Part shown: positions 9,165-18,533 of the stretch, piece by piece
How positions within the stretch are numbered: the stretch's first letter is position 1
Layout of the letters: every line of letters begins with the position of its first letter
NCBI GenBank assembly: GCA_017301975.1
Contig: JAFLEI010000014.1
Location: 62,001 to 126,000 of the forward strand
DNA length: 64,000 nt
DNA from: Verrucomicrobiota bacterium
GTDB lineage: Bacteria > Verrucomicrobiota > Verrucomicrobiia > Verrucomicrobiales > Verrucomicrobiaceae
Reading direction: 5' to 3'
The notes under the pieces: generated by a model
Told to the model about the DNA's origin: nothing
The model's database searches: none
Seen by the model: only the letters and a program-made list of their open reading frames with translations
Made by a program: the position numbers and the translations under genes

Positions 9165-9980
9165 ATGCGATTCGCGATTTGCAACGAGACCTACCAGAAC
9201 TGGACCTTTGAAAAAATGTGTGAAGACGCCGCAGCAGCGGGTTATCACGCCATCGAACTCGCCCCCTTCACCCTGAAGGAAGATCCCCGCGAACTGACCG
9301 TGGAGGAGGCCCTCACCCTCTGCGCCAAAGCCAAATCCTTCGGCCTGGAAATCCTCGGCCTCCACTGGCTGCTGACCAAGCCCACCTGGTTTCACATCAC
9401 CACGCCCGATGCTCTCCAGCGCAAGGAAACCGCCAAGTTTGGCCGCCACCTCGCCCAGTTCTGCGGCGCCACGGGCGGCCGCATCATGGTCTGGGGCAGC
9501 CCCAAGGCCCGCAACATCCTGCCGGAGTGGAACTATGAAGACGCCTTCAAACGCGCCGCCGACTGCGTGCGTGAGGTGGCCGAAGAATGCGGCAAATACG
9601 GCGTCGTGATCGCCATGGAACCGCTCGGCCGCAAGGAAACCAACTTCCTCAACACTGCCGAAGAGACCATCCGCCTCTGCAAGCTCGTGGACCATCCCTC
9701 CTGCAAACTCCACCTCGACGTGAAGGCCATGAGCGATGAATCCAAGCCCATCCCGGACATCATCCGCGACAGCAAGGAATGGACCGTCCACTTCCACACC
9801 AACGATCCTAACCTCCGCGGCCCTGGTCAGGGCGAGGTGAAATACGAACCCATCATCGCCGCCCTGCGCGAGACCAACTACGACGGCTACCTCTCCGTCG
9901 AAGTCTTCGATTACACCCCCGACGCCCCCACCATCGCCCGCCAGAGCATCCAATACCTCAAGCAGGTGATGGGACTTTAA
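9165..9980 (+). CDS. sugar phosphate isomerase/epimerase (xylose-isomerase-like TIM barrel)
   Basis: A 271-residue single-domain protein beginning MRFAICNETYQNW; an ATG 48 bases further upstream is less likely because its extra residues do not resemble the family. The barrel carries expected metal-site residues: AIELAPF near 28, a glutamate in VIAMEPLG, the segment CKLHLDVKAM, the histidines of VHFHTNDPN, and SVEVFDY near the end. Such proteins isomerise or epimerise keto sugars or inositol derivatives in the cytoplasm. The substrate is not predictable. It is alone on its strand, divergent from the DUF1573 gene. Confidence 0.85.
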   Translation: MRFAICNETYQNWTFEKMCEDAAAAGYHAIELAPFTLKEDPRELTVEEALTLCAKAKSFGLEILGLHWLLTKPTWFHITTPDALQRKETAKFGRHLAQFCGATGGRIMVWGSPKARNILPEWNYEDAFKRAADCVREVAEECGKYGVVIAMEPLGRKETNFLNTAEETIRLCKLVDHPSCKLHLDVKAMSDESKPIPDIIRDSKEWTVHFHTNDPNLRGPGQGEVKYEPIIAALRETNYDGYLSVEVFDYTPDAPTIARQSIQYLKQVMGL

Positions 9981-10049
9981 TCAAAGCAAGTCGGGCGCTC
10001 ATGCCCCTCGGCCAGCGCGCTCTTTGCAACCAGCGCCAGCATCAAAAAA

Positions 10050-10077
10050 AGCGGGATGGCTTTTCGGCCATCCCGCT
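10050..10077 (-). terminator. intrinsic terminator of the EF-hand gene
   Basis: An 11-bp perfect stem (10050-10060 with 10067-10077) encloses a 6-base loop. Seven A residues on the plus strand (10044-10050) give a T-run after the stem when read on the minus strand. It lies 30 bases past the stop of the minus-strand EF-hand gene. There is no T-run in the plus direction, although it could still slow readthrough from the isomerase gene. Confidence 0.85.
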
Positions 10078-10106
10078 CTGTGATTGGTTGAAATCAGACG
10101 CCGCGA

Positions 10107-10931
10107 CTACGCGGGATCCTTCGGTTTGTCAGGAGCCGGAGCGGGAGCCTCAGGTGCCTTCGGCGCATCGCCTTCAACGGGTGGACGACGGAAGCCGCCT
10201 TCGCCGGGAGGAGGTCCGCCAGCCCCACCAGGGCCACCGCCTTCACCAGGACGATTCATGCCGGGACCACCCTGGCCACCACGGAACATCTCGCGCATTT
10301 TTTCCATGGCCTTGAGGTACTCCTCTTCGGAGACGCTGCCGTTGCCATCGGTATCCATGCGCTTGAAGTTTTCCTTCGGGTCACCAAACATGCCGCGGCC
10401 ACGGCCGCCTTCACCACCCGGGCGCATGCCCTGGCCTTGCGGCGGTCCGCCGGGAGATCCTCCGGGGGGGCCACCCTCGCCGCCAGGCGGACGACGGAAA
10501 CCGCCGCCCTCACCGCCGGGAGGACCACCGCCTTCAGGACGGCGCATGCCCTGGCCACCCTGTCCTTGGCCACCACGCCCTCCGGACTGCGCCATCTTGG
10601 CGACTTCTTCTTTATCCACAAAACCATCGCTGTTGGCATCCATGTGGCCAAAGCGGTCTTCACTCCCCTTCTTGCTCATGTTAATGAACTCATCCTTGCT
10701 GATCTTGCCATCGTTGTCGGTATCGGCACTCTTGATGAACGCGGCAATGCGTTCAGAAGGATCGCCACCACCGGGACCACCTTGAGGTCCGCCTGGAGGG
10801 CGACCACCCTGGGGTCCGCCAGGAGGCGGAGCACCGTCTGGCGGAGGTCCTTTGGGTGCGTCTTGAGCGGTGGAGAGGCAGGTCAGGCTCAAGATGCTGA
10901 ACCCGTAGAGAAGTGTTTTTTTGAGTTTCAT
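10107..10931 (-). CDS. secreted EF-hand protein with Gly/Pro-rich low-complexity regions
   Basis: A 274-residue protein starting at MKLKKTLLYG (10931), chosen because it opens a signal peptide; a longer frame begins 39 bases upstream. Three EF-hand calcium loops are visible: DTDNDGKISKDE, DANSDGFVDKEE and DTDGNGSVSEEE. Between and after them are long GGP/PPG/RPPG-rich stretches, the largest spanning roughly half the protein. Calcium binding outside the cytoplasm is the natural guess; no enzyme domain is present. Similar EF-hand/Gly-Pro proteins are common in PVC bacteria. It has its own intrinsic terminator. Confidence 0.82.
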   Translation of the reverse strand: MKLKKTLLYGFSILSLTCLSTAQDAPKGPPPDGAPPPGGPQGGRPPGGPQGGPGGGDPSERIAAFIKSADTDNDGKISKDEFINMSKKGSEDRFGHMDANSDGFVDKEEVAKMAQSGGRGGQGQGGQGMRRPEGGGPPGGEGGGFRRPPGGEGGPPGGSPGGPPQGQGMRPGGEGGRGRGMFGDPKENFKRMDTDGNGSVSEEEYLKAMEKMREMFRGGQGGPGMNRPGEGGGPGGAGGPPPGEGGFRRPPVEGDAPKAPEAPAPAPDKPKDPA

Positions 10932-11013
10932 ATCGTGCGTGTGTTTGGTTAGTGAAGCACGACGGCTCAAACAGACCCCCGCTGGATTGGTTGCAAAGTT
11001 TGCGGAAAAAACT

Positions 11014-12342
11014 TCACGCCAGTTCCGCCAGCAGCGCCTGGTTCAGTCGCACACCCGCCACGAAATTATCGATGGGAAAGTTCTCATTCGGCGCATGGGC
11101 CTGACAATCCGGCAGCGCCAGTCCCAGCAGCAGTGTGTCCGCATTCAGCACGTCTTTAAACGCCTGCACAATGGGAATGCTTCCGCCTTCACGAATGAGC
11201 GCGGTCTTGTCGCCAAACACCTTTTTCAAAGCGCGTTGCGCAGCGGTGCCGAGCGCCGAATGCGGGTCCATCAGATACGGCATGCCAGTGTGGCCGGGGA
11301 TGATCTCCAGCCGCACGCCCTTGGGCAGATGCGCCCGCAAATGCTCAGCCGCCCGCTGCAGCACCAGGTCCGGATGCTGGTCCGGCACCAGACGGAACGA
11401 CAGTTTCACAAACGCTTCACGCCCGATCACCGTCTTCGATCCTTCCCCCTGATAACCACCGCCGATGCCGTTCACCTCCGCCGTGGGTCGTGCCCAGCGG
11501 CGCTCACGTTCAGTGTAGCCCGGCTCGCCAAACAACGCCGGAGATCCGGTCAGCTCCAGCATCTCCGCATCACCATCCCCCAGCTCCGCCCAGGCCTTCC
11601 GTTCCCACTCGGCGATGGGACGCACGCCGTCATAGAACCCATCAATCATCACCCGCCCGTCCGCATCGTGCAGCGTCGCCGTCAGGCGTGCAACAGCGGT
11701 CACGGGATTGGCAATCGCCCCGCCAAAAATACCGCTGTGCAGATCAATCGATGGTCCATAAATCTTGGCCTCCATGCACGCGATCCCGCGCAGCCCATAC
11801 GTGAAAGTCCCCACGCCCGGAGCCACCATGCCCGTGTCCGAAATCGCCACCACATCACACTTCAGCATCTCCCGATGCTGCTCCAAAAACGGCTTCAAAT
11901 TCGGACTCCCGATCTCCTCCTCACCTTCAAACAGCACCGTCAGATTCACCGGCAGATCCGCATGCTTCTCCAGCGTTTCTGCCAGTCCCTGCATGTGCGC
12001 CATGAGCTGCCCTTTGTTGTCTGTGGCTCCCCGGCAGAAAATGCGGCCGTCCCGGATCGTCGGCTCAAACGCCGGTGACTTCCACTCCCCCAGCGGCTCC
12101 GCCGGCTGCACATCGTAATGCCCATACAGCAGCACCGTGCGGCGTCCGGCGATGTGCTTGTTCTTCGCCACCAGCACCGGATGCCCCGGCGTCTCGTGCA
12201 GATCGCCCGTCAGCCCCATCTCGCGCACTTTGCTCAGCAGCCATTCCGCGCAGGCACGTGTGTCGGCACGCCGGGTGGAGTCCGTGGAGACAGAAGGAAA
12301 ACGCAGGCAGGTGAGAAGATTGTCGAGGCCGGGTGGGTTCAT
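11014..12342 (-). CDS. M20 family metallopeptidase (dipeptidase)
   Basis: A 442-residue cytosolic-type M20 peptidase, likely cleaving dipeptides or related amides with two zinc ions. Metal and catalytic motifs are in order: LYGHYDVQP (His ligand then catalytic Asp), CRGATDNKGQ (bridging Asp), LFEGEEEIGSPN (catalytic and ligand Glu), ISDTGM (Asp ligand) and AHAPNEN (His ligand). The dimerisation lid domain lies between about 200 and 320. Length is normal for the group. No signal peptide is present. It is preceded on the same strand by a secreted concanavalin-like protein gene 62 bases away. Confidence 0.9.
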   Translation of the reverse strand: MNPPGLDNLLTCLRFPSVSTDSTRRADTRACAEWLLSKVREMGLTGDLHETPGHPVLVAKNKHIAGRRTVLLYGHYDVQPAEPLGEWKSPAFEPTIRDGRIFCRGATDNKGQLMAHMQGLAETLEKHADLPVNLTVLFEGEEEIGSPNLKPFLEQHREMLKCDVVAISDTGMVAPGVGTFTYGLRGIACMEAKIYGPSIDLHSGIFGGAIANPVTAVARLTATLHDADGRVMIDGFYDGVRPIAEWERKAWAELGDGDAEMLELTGSPALFGEPGYTERERRWARPTAEVNGIGGGYQGEGSKTVIGREAFVKLSFRLVPDQHPDLVLQRAAEHLRAHLPKGVRLEIIPGHTGMPYLMDPHSALGTAAQRALKKVFGDKTALIREGGSIPIVQAFKDVLNADTLLLGLALPDCQAHAPNENFPIDNFVAGVRLNQALLAELA

Positions 12343-12404
12343 GGATGAATGACGAACGCAGCACTCAAAAGGTCAAGCGCTACCACGAAAGCAAATTCGC
12401 CCCC

Positions 12405-13028
12405 TCACTTCAACTTCTTCACCTCGATCTCATCCACACTCCCCTTGCCGCCATAAAGGTTCAGCAGCAGCCCCGCTTTTTCTCCTTGGGTCAGCTCCGT
12501 CTTAAGCTCCAGAACCGACTGGTCATTCACCAGCACGGTGATCTTGTCGCCCTTCGACTCAAACGCCACGCGCAGCCATTCGGTGGATTCGATGCGAGTG
12601 TTCGCAGACTTCAGGACTTTCTGATTTTCCACGTCACGCACCACCACAGCCCCCTTCGGGGTGACGGCCACATTGATCTTCCGCTGCGCCCCAGGTCGAT
12701 CCCCCGGAGCATAAAAACCAAAGGCAATCCAACTGCAGGCCCAGGGCTTCACCAGCAACTGCACTGAGACATCCGTCACCGGCGCCTCAAACGCCCTCCA
12801 GATCACCGCCCCTTTGCCCGCCGCCTGATCCATGAGCAGCGTGCCATCAGCGATCTCAAATTTCGCCGCTTCATCGCCTTTGGCATGCACCCACTTTTCG
12901 TCCAGCTTCTCCGCCTTGAAGTCATCCGCGAAGACGACCTCCCCCTTCAAGCGCATCGCCTTCGGCTTCTTGTCCGCCCCATGCACCATGGCAGCCAGGG
13001 CGAAACAAAGAAGAGCAATGCGTTTCAT
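12405..13028 (-). CDS. secreted concanavalin/DUF1080-like protein
   Basis: A 207-residue protein with a signal peptide (residues 1-17, cut near VHGAD). The rest resembles the beta-sandwich of DUF1080/LamG-like proteins: VVFADDFKAEKLDEKW at the start of the domain and LLLNLYGGKGSVDEIEV at its end. DUF1080 relatives are glucoside-binding or glycoside-hydrolase-like, but no catalytic residues can be assigned here. It lies 18 bases downstream of an MFS transporter gene on the same strand, suggesting the two are cotranscribed. Confidence 0.65.
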   Translation of the reverse strand: MKRIALLCFALAAMVHGADKKPKAMRLKGEVVFADDFKAEKLDEKWVHAKGDEAAKFEIADGTLLMDQAAGKGAVIWRAFEAPVTDVSVQLLVKPWACSWIAFGFYAPGDRPGAQRKINVAVTPKGAVVVRDVENQKVLKSANTRIESTEWLRVAFESKGDKITVLVNDQSVLELKTELTQGEKAGLLLNLYGGKGSVDEIEVKKLK

Positions 13029-13046
13029 AAGGACTTCAATAAAGGA

Positions 13047-14282
13047 TCAATGTTTGACCTCGCCCTCAGGCCCATGCGTCGGCGGCTTGAAGAACAGCGC
13101 CAGCAGCACGATGCCCACCAGCGCCATCCCGGTCGGCACCAGGAAAAGCTTGTGGTAGTCCACCACGCCGTCCGTGGTGTAGCTGGCCACCAGTTGCGGG
13201 AAGATCTTGCTCGCTACCACCATGCCGATGCCGAGGATCAGCAGGTTAAACAAGCCCTGCGCACTGGAGCGGATGTCCTTCGGAAACACTGCGTCCACAA
13301 AGATGTACACCGTCACAAAGAAGAACGCGTAGCAGATGCCGTGCAGCACCTGCACCGCGATGATCAGCCACTGATTTTCCGGCGTGCCGAAGAAAGCAAA
13401 GATGCTGAAGCGCGCCGCGTGACCGATGATCCCGATGATCAGCGTCGTCTTCCACCCCAGTTTCTTGAGCACCGTCCCCAGAATCAGCATCGTCACGATC
13501 TCCGCCACCTGCCCGATGCTGCTGACCACCATGCTCATGTTCGCCGAGATTCCCACCTTTTGCAGGAATCCGTCGATCACCACGAAGTAGCCGTTGTGGA
13601 TCGTCGAATCGATGAAGGTGACAATGAACAGCACCAGGACGAAAGGATTGCCCAGCAGCTTCAGCGCCTTGAGCCAAGCCACCTTGTCCATGCCCTCCAC
13701 GTCCTTGCGCGGCGGCGTGTGCGGCAGCGTCAGGCTGAATGCCGCCAGTACCAAGGAAATGATGCCCGCCACGATGAACACCCACTTCGTCTCAGACGCG
13801 CCCGCCTTTTCACTGAGCAGGAAGATGAACGGCCAGCTCACCACGATCCATCCAATGGTTCCCCCCATGCGCACAAAGCCAAAATCCTTCGCCGGGTCTT
13901 TGAGATTGGCGAAAGCCAGCGAGTTCGTCACCGAAATGGTCGGTACATAGAGCAGGCAATACACGATGAAGCAGGCAAAGAACGGCCAGAAGGACGTCTG
14001 AAACGCCGTCGCGATCAACGCCAGCCCACCCACCACATGGCTGAAGGCCAGGAAGCGCTCGGCCGAAAAGTTGCGGTCCGCGAACTGGTTGCTGAAAAAG
14101 ATCCCGACGATCGACGCGATGCCAAACGCGCTGCCCACCAGCCACTGCTGGTCGGGATTAAACCCCAGCATCGTCATATAAGAGAAGATTTTGATCTGCC
14201 ACGCCCCCCAGATGGCGATCTCGAGGATCATCATGAGGAACAATTTGATCTTGATGGACGATTGCGCTGCGGTTTCAGTCAT
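13047..14282 (-). CDS. MFS transporter, nucleoside:H+ symporter-like
   Basis: A 411-residue, roughly 12-helix inner-membrane transporter. The N-terminus (KLFLMMILEIAIWGAW) and the LKDPAKDFGFVRMGGTIGW segment after helix 4 are typical of the nucleoside:H+ symporter branch of the major facilitator superfamily. Substrate is not certain; distant members carry sugars or nucleosides. It starts about 95 bases from the divergently transcribed def gene. Confidence 0.8.
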   Translation of the reverse strand: MTETAAQSSIKIKLFLMMILEIAIWGAWQIKIFSYMTMLGFNPDQQWLVGSAFGIASIVGIFFSNQFADRNFSAERFLAFSHVVGGLALIATAFQTSFWPFFACFIVYCLLYVPTISVTNSLAFANLKDPAKDFGFVRMGGTIGWIVVSWPFIFLLSEKAGASETKWVFIVAGIISLVLAAFSLTLPHTPPRKDVEGMDKVAWLKALKLLGNPFVLVLFIVTFIDSTIHNGYFVVIDGFLQKVGISANMSMVVSSIGQVAEIVTMLILGTVLKKLGWKTTLIIGIIGHAARFSIFAFFGTPENQWLIIAVQVLHGICYAFFFVTVYIFVDAVFPKDIRSSAQGLFNLLILGIGMVVASKIFPQLVASYTTDGVVDYHKLFLVPTGMALVGIVLLALFFKPPTHGPEGEVKH

Positions 14283-14376
14283 AGGGAGGCCGCGAGGCTA
14301 GGGAGACGCCTTCATCTTGGCAAGGACAAAACCACTCCCGGCTTGAGCCCGTCAAAACCCGGTGATATTGAAGAGC

Positions 14377-14940
14377 ATGGTCCGCAAAATCGTCCGCTAT
14401 CCTGAACCCGTGCTCCGTGCCAAATGCCGTCCCGTGACTGAAGTCACGCCCGAAATCCGTGCCCTGGCCGCCGACATGCTGGAAACGATGCGCGAAGCCA
14501 ACGGCGTCGGCCTCGCCGCCCCCCAGGTCGCCGTGGATGTGCAGCTCGCCGTCATCGACGTCTCCCACAATCCCGACTGCATCACCTTCATGAAGATCAA
14601 CGGCGAGAAAGTGGAAATGCCCCAGCACATGCCCATCGTGCTCATGAATCCCCAGCTCGACCTCGGCAGCGCCAAGGAGATCGGCGAAGAGGGCTGCCTC
14701 AGCTTCCCCCGCCTCCGCGGCGACATCCGCCGCTCCAGCCAGATCAAAGTCTCCTACACCGACCTCGACGGCAAAACCGTCACCGTGGAAACCGACGGCC
14801 TCCTCGCCCGCGCCTTCCAGCACGAGATCGACCACCTCAACGGCATCCTCTTCATCGACCGCCTGAACGCCGTCGCCAAAGTCAGCATCAAGCGCAAACT
14901 CGCCCGCCTCATGCAGGAGTGGGAAGAGGACGACGAATAA
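14377..14940 (+). CDS. def: peptide deformylase
   Basis: A 187-residue metallohydrolase that removes the N-formyl group from nascent proteins. All three family motifs are intact: GVGLAAPQ at 43-50, EEGCLS with metal ligand C107, and HEIDH with ligands H149 and H153 and catalytic E150. ATG 14377 (MVRKIVRYPEPVL) fits the usual family start; an ATG 15 bases upstream is less likely. It is monocistronic: the next 2 kb downstream has no convincing gene. Confidence 0.95.
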   Translation: MVRKIVRYPEPVLRAKCRPVTEVTPEIRALAADMLETMREANGVGLAAPQVAVDVQLAVIDVSHNPDCITFMKINGEKVEMPQHMPIVLMNPQLDLGSAKEIGEEGCLSFPRLRGDIRRSSQIKVSYTDLDGKTVTVETDGLLARAFQHEIDHLNGILFIDRLNAVAKVSIKRKLARLMQEWEEDDE

Positions 14941-16950
14941 ACGGAAACCCGCCTCCGCATCTCCCTGGCCGGGTCGCCCCTGCCCGGCTATTCATAAAAC
15001 CAAACACGCCGGTCCAAGGGCTGGACACGCAAACGACCGCGTGTGAAAAAAGCCGCCTCCACCACCGAGCCGGAACCGAGGAAATGACCACCGCCTCACG
15101 CAAACAACGGCGTGAATAATACCACAGGCAGTTAAAATGGGTCTTGTCTCGCACCTGACACCAAGAGCTGGGGCGGACGCAGAACGGTGATTGGTCGCGC
15201 AGCTTTGAGGGATCGGGACGACCCATTTTCCTCCAAAGGATCGTGCGCACTTAGAAGCACTGAACTCGCCAATCAATGCTTTGACGCGCCACATATTGTA
15301 ACGTTTTTAAAGTAACAAAAACACCCACTCGCCACGGGCACGAGCAAAAATCGATACCGCTTCCTAGCAGCTTTGACAGCGCTACACCCTCGCGGCTCAG
15401 ATGAAATAATGAAACGAGTCGGACAAACTTTATTAACGTTAATATCGTTAGATGATAAAGGATCACCTCTGAGCCTTCGATAACAAGTTGTTCACACTTT
15501 TGCAGCAATTGCCAGCCCAAGAGGAAACACCTCTCTCCCATCTCGGCGATGATCAAAGGCTCTTCCCGCAACCGCTTCTTCGTGCCTCCTTCACGTAGCG
15601 TCTATTCAGTCCCCAAGCACAAACAGACGCAGCCTCGATGCCTGTTAACCGACACCTACATTGTAACGATTTAATCGTAATTTAGAGGCTTATAATTTAA
15701 TTAATACTGCACGTGTTTAATAATGCTATGTTTCTGTTATACAACATAAATCTATCAATATATTACTTATATAAAGTAAAATTAATCCGTCACTCTATCT
15801 TGTCGAAATTTGCATCACGCATGGGGAGTCAGCGGCTTCATGTTTGGCTACACATCAAAGAACCTTCAGCCAATTTTATCACGATTACGTATCGCCTTTA
15901 TCGTTACTTAAAATCCACAACAACCATCCCTCTCAAACCTTTCGCACGGTCATGCATCGCCCATCGACAACTTTTTACCGTTACATAAAAAGACTTCCAT
16001 CTAGGATTTTAGCAGCTTCGCTTGCCCTTCACTCAGGCCCTCGTCGGCTTCTAATTACGTCCTTGATTCCCACGTCCCTGACAGCATGGGAAACGGCACG
16101 GCCGTTTCCTAGTTAAGGTCATCATCGCCACTGCGAGGGACGACAGCCGCATCGGTGATGCCAGGGATGGCCAGCATAGCCCCAAGAAATCTGGAGCAGT
16201 TTTTCACATTCACTTCCGACGCCGCAATAAGTAACGATTTATTCGTTCCCCCCCTTTACTCGGCCCTGCTTTCAGTCTGCGGCGTGGGATCGACAACAGG
16301 CTGAAGGCTTGGGTGCTTCTGTCGATGAGCGTGTAATGCCGCGAAAGCCACCAGTCATGCCCCCGCAATGTACTGCGATTTTCATGCCGCAATGCCTCCA
16401 CTACAGCACGCTTTATGTAACTATTAATAAGTAACATTAATCCACACCATGCGCCTGCAACGCATGACCGCCAGACTCATGCACCTCGACAAAACACAGT
16501 CCCCAGCTGCACTCCGAGAGGCCTCTCCTAGACGCTCTTGAGCAGAAGAGATCCGCAGGGAAAAGCTCCTGCTCCGCCTCATTGCGATCCGCCAGCCTAT
16601 CATCTACACACATATTTGTAACGAAATTATCGTAATATATTGAAACGCTCTTCCACTTTGGCTCACCCGCCATATCCCCTGATCGGCCATGCTCGCAGGC
16701 GGGCCTGATGGAAGTATTGGTCCGCCTCACGTTTGAAAACCCGCCGCCTGTTCCACCGAGGCGAACGAGGCACCCGCATCGAAATGAGGAATCGCGGCAC
16801 ATACCTTCCAGCCAGCCGCAGCAGTGCGATCAGTCCTGCCCTTGGACGCCAGGCTCCCCGCGCCTGAATGAAGCACCGACTCCGGCTGCAATGATCTTCC
16901 TCCCTGTCACCAGCAAGATGCCCAAAGCCCAGGCTGTATAACACCCCGCC
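14941..16950. other. 2-kb intergenic region carrying a degenerate repeat array
   Basis: No reading frame here shows protein-like composition or a recognisable family, and the frames that exist run through the repeats. GC content varies sharply: 15660-15830 is very AT-rich, the flanks are not. At least six, probably eight, copies of a 19-bp dyad are spread at irregular 77-265 base intervals between 15298 and 16636. No tRNA, RNase P or tmRNA signature was seen. The last ~310 bases before the DUF3500 gene contain nothing I can identify. Confidence 0.6.
15298..16636. repeat. dispersed 19-bp dyad, consensus GTAACG-N7-CGTTAC
   Basis: Sites with a 6-base arm, AT-rich 7-base centre and 6-base arm: 15298-15316, 15433-15451, 15663-15681, 16231-16249, 16417-16435, 16618-16636. 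Weaker members are 15762-15780, 15889-15907 and 15966-15984. The left arm is GTAACG in four of the six strong copies; right arms are CGTAAT, CGTTAG, CGTTCC or AGTAAC. The centres differ (for example TTTTTAA, ATTTAAT, AAATTAT). The DNA between copies is unrelated from interval to interval. The geometry resembles tyrosine-recombinase core sites or a regulator operator; neither is shown. Confidence 0.55.
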
Positions 16951-18018
16951 ATGAATTCCAACCCAACGCCGTCCTCTCCTGATTTGAATCCACCGGTCTG
17001 CCCAGAGTGTGCCGGGCACGACATCCCTTCCCCGCACCGTGGACGTCGTGACTTCATCCGCGTGCTGTCCGGCAGCGCCCTCGGAGTCATGGGAGCCTCC
17101 TCATTGAACTCCGGCTTCGCCGCCCCAGCGGAAACTCCCCGCACTGCCAAGCCCGCCGAAGAACTCATCCGCGAACTCTTTGCCACCCTGACCGCCGAGC
17201 AGAAAACAGCCGTGGTGCGTCCCTGGGACCATGGCGCAGAGGCAGGCGGCATCCCCACACGCCTCAAGACCCACAACGCCGCGCCCTTGGGCAAAAAACT
17301 CAGCGAGCAGTTCACCGCACCGCAGCAGGATCTCATCAAGCAGACCTTCAAATCCATCCTCTCCGGCGATGAGGCCTACGACCGCATCAGCCGCCATGGC
17401 AAATGGGACAGCAGCGGCTCCTTTGAAGGCAACGGCATCGCCATCTTCGGCGATCCCTCCGGCAAGGATCCCTTCTCCTGGGTCTTCGCCGGCCACCACC
17501 TCACCCTCCGCTGCGATGGCAATTCCCAGCCCCACACCGCCTTCGGTGGCCCCATGTACTACGGCCACTCCGCCAATGGCCACAGCGACATGAACGTTTA
17601 CAACGACCAGACCCGGGAAGTCATGAGCGTCTTCGACATGCTCAGCGAGCCCCAGCGCAAGCAGGCCGTCATCGTCGGCTCCCCCGGAGACGGCGTCGGC
17701 GCGCTCAAGCCCAAACTCGTGGAAAAACCCGCCACCGGCGTCGGCTACGGCGATCTTGAGGAATCCCAGCGCAAACTGGTGGCCGAGGTGATGCGCAAGC
17801 TCCTCAACCCCTTCCGCCAGGAAGACGGCGACGAAGTGATGCAGCTCATCAAGACCAACGGCGGCATGGAAAAACTGCGCCTCGCCTTCTACAAGGACAA
17901 CGCAGAAAAAGGCAACGACCGCTGGGACGCCTGGCGCATCGAAGGCCCCGGCTTCGTCTGGAACTACCGCGTCCTCCCGCACGTCCACTGCTTCGTGAAC
18001 GTCGTCGGTCAGGCCTGA
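16951..18018 (+). CDS. Tat-exported DUF3500-family protein
   Basis: A 355-residue protein with a twin-arginine signal (RRDFIRVLSGSALGVMGAS, about residues 32-51) preceded by a cytoplasmic stretch with two CxxC-like cysteines. The body matches the DUF3500 pattern, notably FSWVFAGHHLTLRC and the later RWDAWRIEGPGFVW. The biochemical role of the family is unknown; export in folded form suggests a periplasmic activity. A PSCyt1 cytochrome gene follows after 11 bases, so the two are likely one transcript. Confidence 0.72.
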   Translation: MNSNPTPSSPDLNPPVCPECAGHDIPSPHRGRRDFIRVLSGSALGVMGASSLNSGFAAPAETPRTAKPAEELIRELFATLTAEQKTAVVRPWDHGAEAGGIPTRLKTHNAAPLGKKLSEQFTAPQQDLIKQTFKSILSGDEAYDRISRHGKWDSSGSFEGNGIAIFGDPSGKDPFSWVFAGHHLTLRCDGNSQPHTAFGGPMYYGHSANGHSDMNVYNDQTREVMSVFDMLSEPQRKQAVIVGSPGDGVGALKPKLVEKPATGVGYGDLEESQRKLVAEVMRKLLNPFRQEDGDEVMQLIKTNGGMEKLRLAFYKDNAEKGNDRWDAWRIEGPGFVWNYRVLPHVHCFVNVVGQA

Positions 18019-18029
18019 GATCCACTGCG

Positions 18030-18407
18030 GTGATGCGCGCCCTCCTTCCCCTTCTCTTCAGCGGGCTGCTGCTCGGCAGCCTTGCTGAAGTGACCGCCTG
18101 CGCGGAAGACAAACCGCAAACCACGCCCGATTTCCAAAAAGACGTCCTCCCCGTCTTCGATGAAAAATGCATCCGCTGCCACGGCGCCAAACGCCGCGGC
18201 GGCAAACTGGACATGCGCACTCTGGGATCAATGCTCGAAGGCGGCGACACGGGCCCTGCCATCAAACCCGGCAACGCCAAAAAAAGCCTCCTCATCGAGC
18301 TCATCCACTACAATGAGATGCCTCCCAAAAAGAAGGGCCCCTTCATCACCCCCGCCGAGCTCGAAATGCTGCGCCGCTGGATCAACACCATGCCGGACAG
18401 GCCTTGA
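18030..18407 (+). CDS. secreted PSCyt1-type c-type cytochrome
   Basis: A 125-residue exported protein with a signal peptide over the first ~22 residues. It has one haem c site CIRCH in the planctomycete-cytochrome (PSCyt1) context: DFQKDVLPVFDEKCIRCHG, then GGDTGPAIKPGNAKKSLL and MPPKKKGPF with the expected distal methionine. In the large PSD1 proteins elsewhere in the window this domain is N-terminal or internal; here it stands alone. It directly follows the DUF3500 gene and probably serves it as an electron carrier, which is inference. Confidence 0.82.
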   Translation: MMRALLPLLFSGLLLGSLAEVTACAEDKPQTTPDFQKDVLPVFDEKCIRCHGAKRRGGKLDMRTLGSMLEGGDTGPAIKPGNAKKSLLIELIHYNEMPPKKKGPFITPAELEMLRRWINTMPDRP

Positions 18408-18533
18408 TTCATTTCCGGCCTGGATCGAGCCCCTAATCAAACCCCGTTCGAGCCCGCCTGCCCAGAGCCTCGGGCGCCCCACCGTGATGACCTAAAGCAG
18501 AAACAATCCGGCATGCTTCCGTAGGTTTGAGCC

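Noticed and set aside
9087..9953. Long N-terminal extension of the DUF1573 frame
   Set aside because: It lies antisense to the isomerase gene and precedes a clear signal peptide at 9086.
14968..14988. GC-rich hairpin after def as terminator
   Set aside because: Only six paired bases around a nine-base loop and no T-run; not strong enough to list.
15298..16636. Integron attC array or CRISPR array
   Set aside because: The sites lack the GTTRRRY and RYYYAAC cores of attC; the repeats are too degenerate and intervals too variable for CRISPR; no integrase or cas gene is present.
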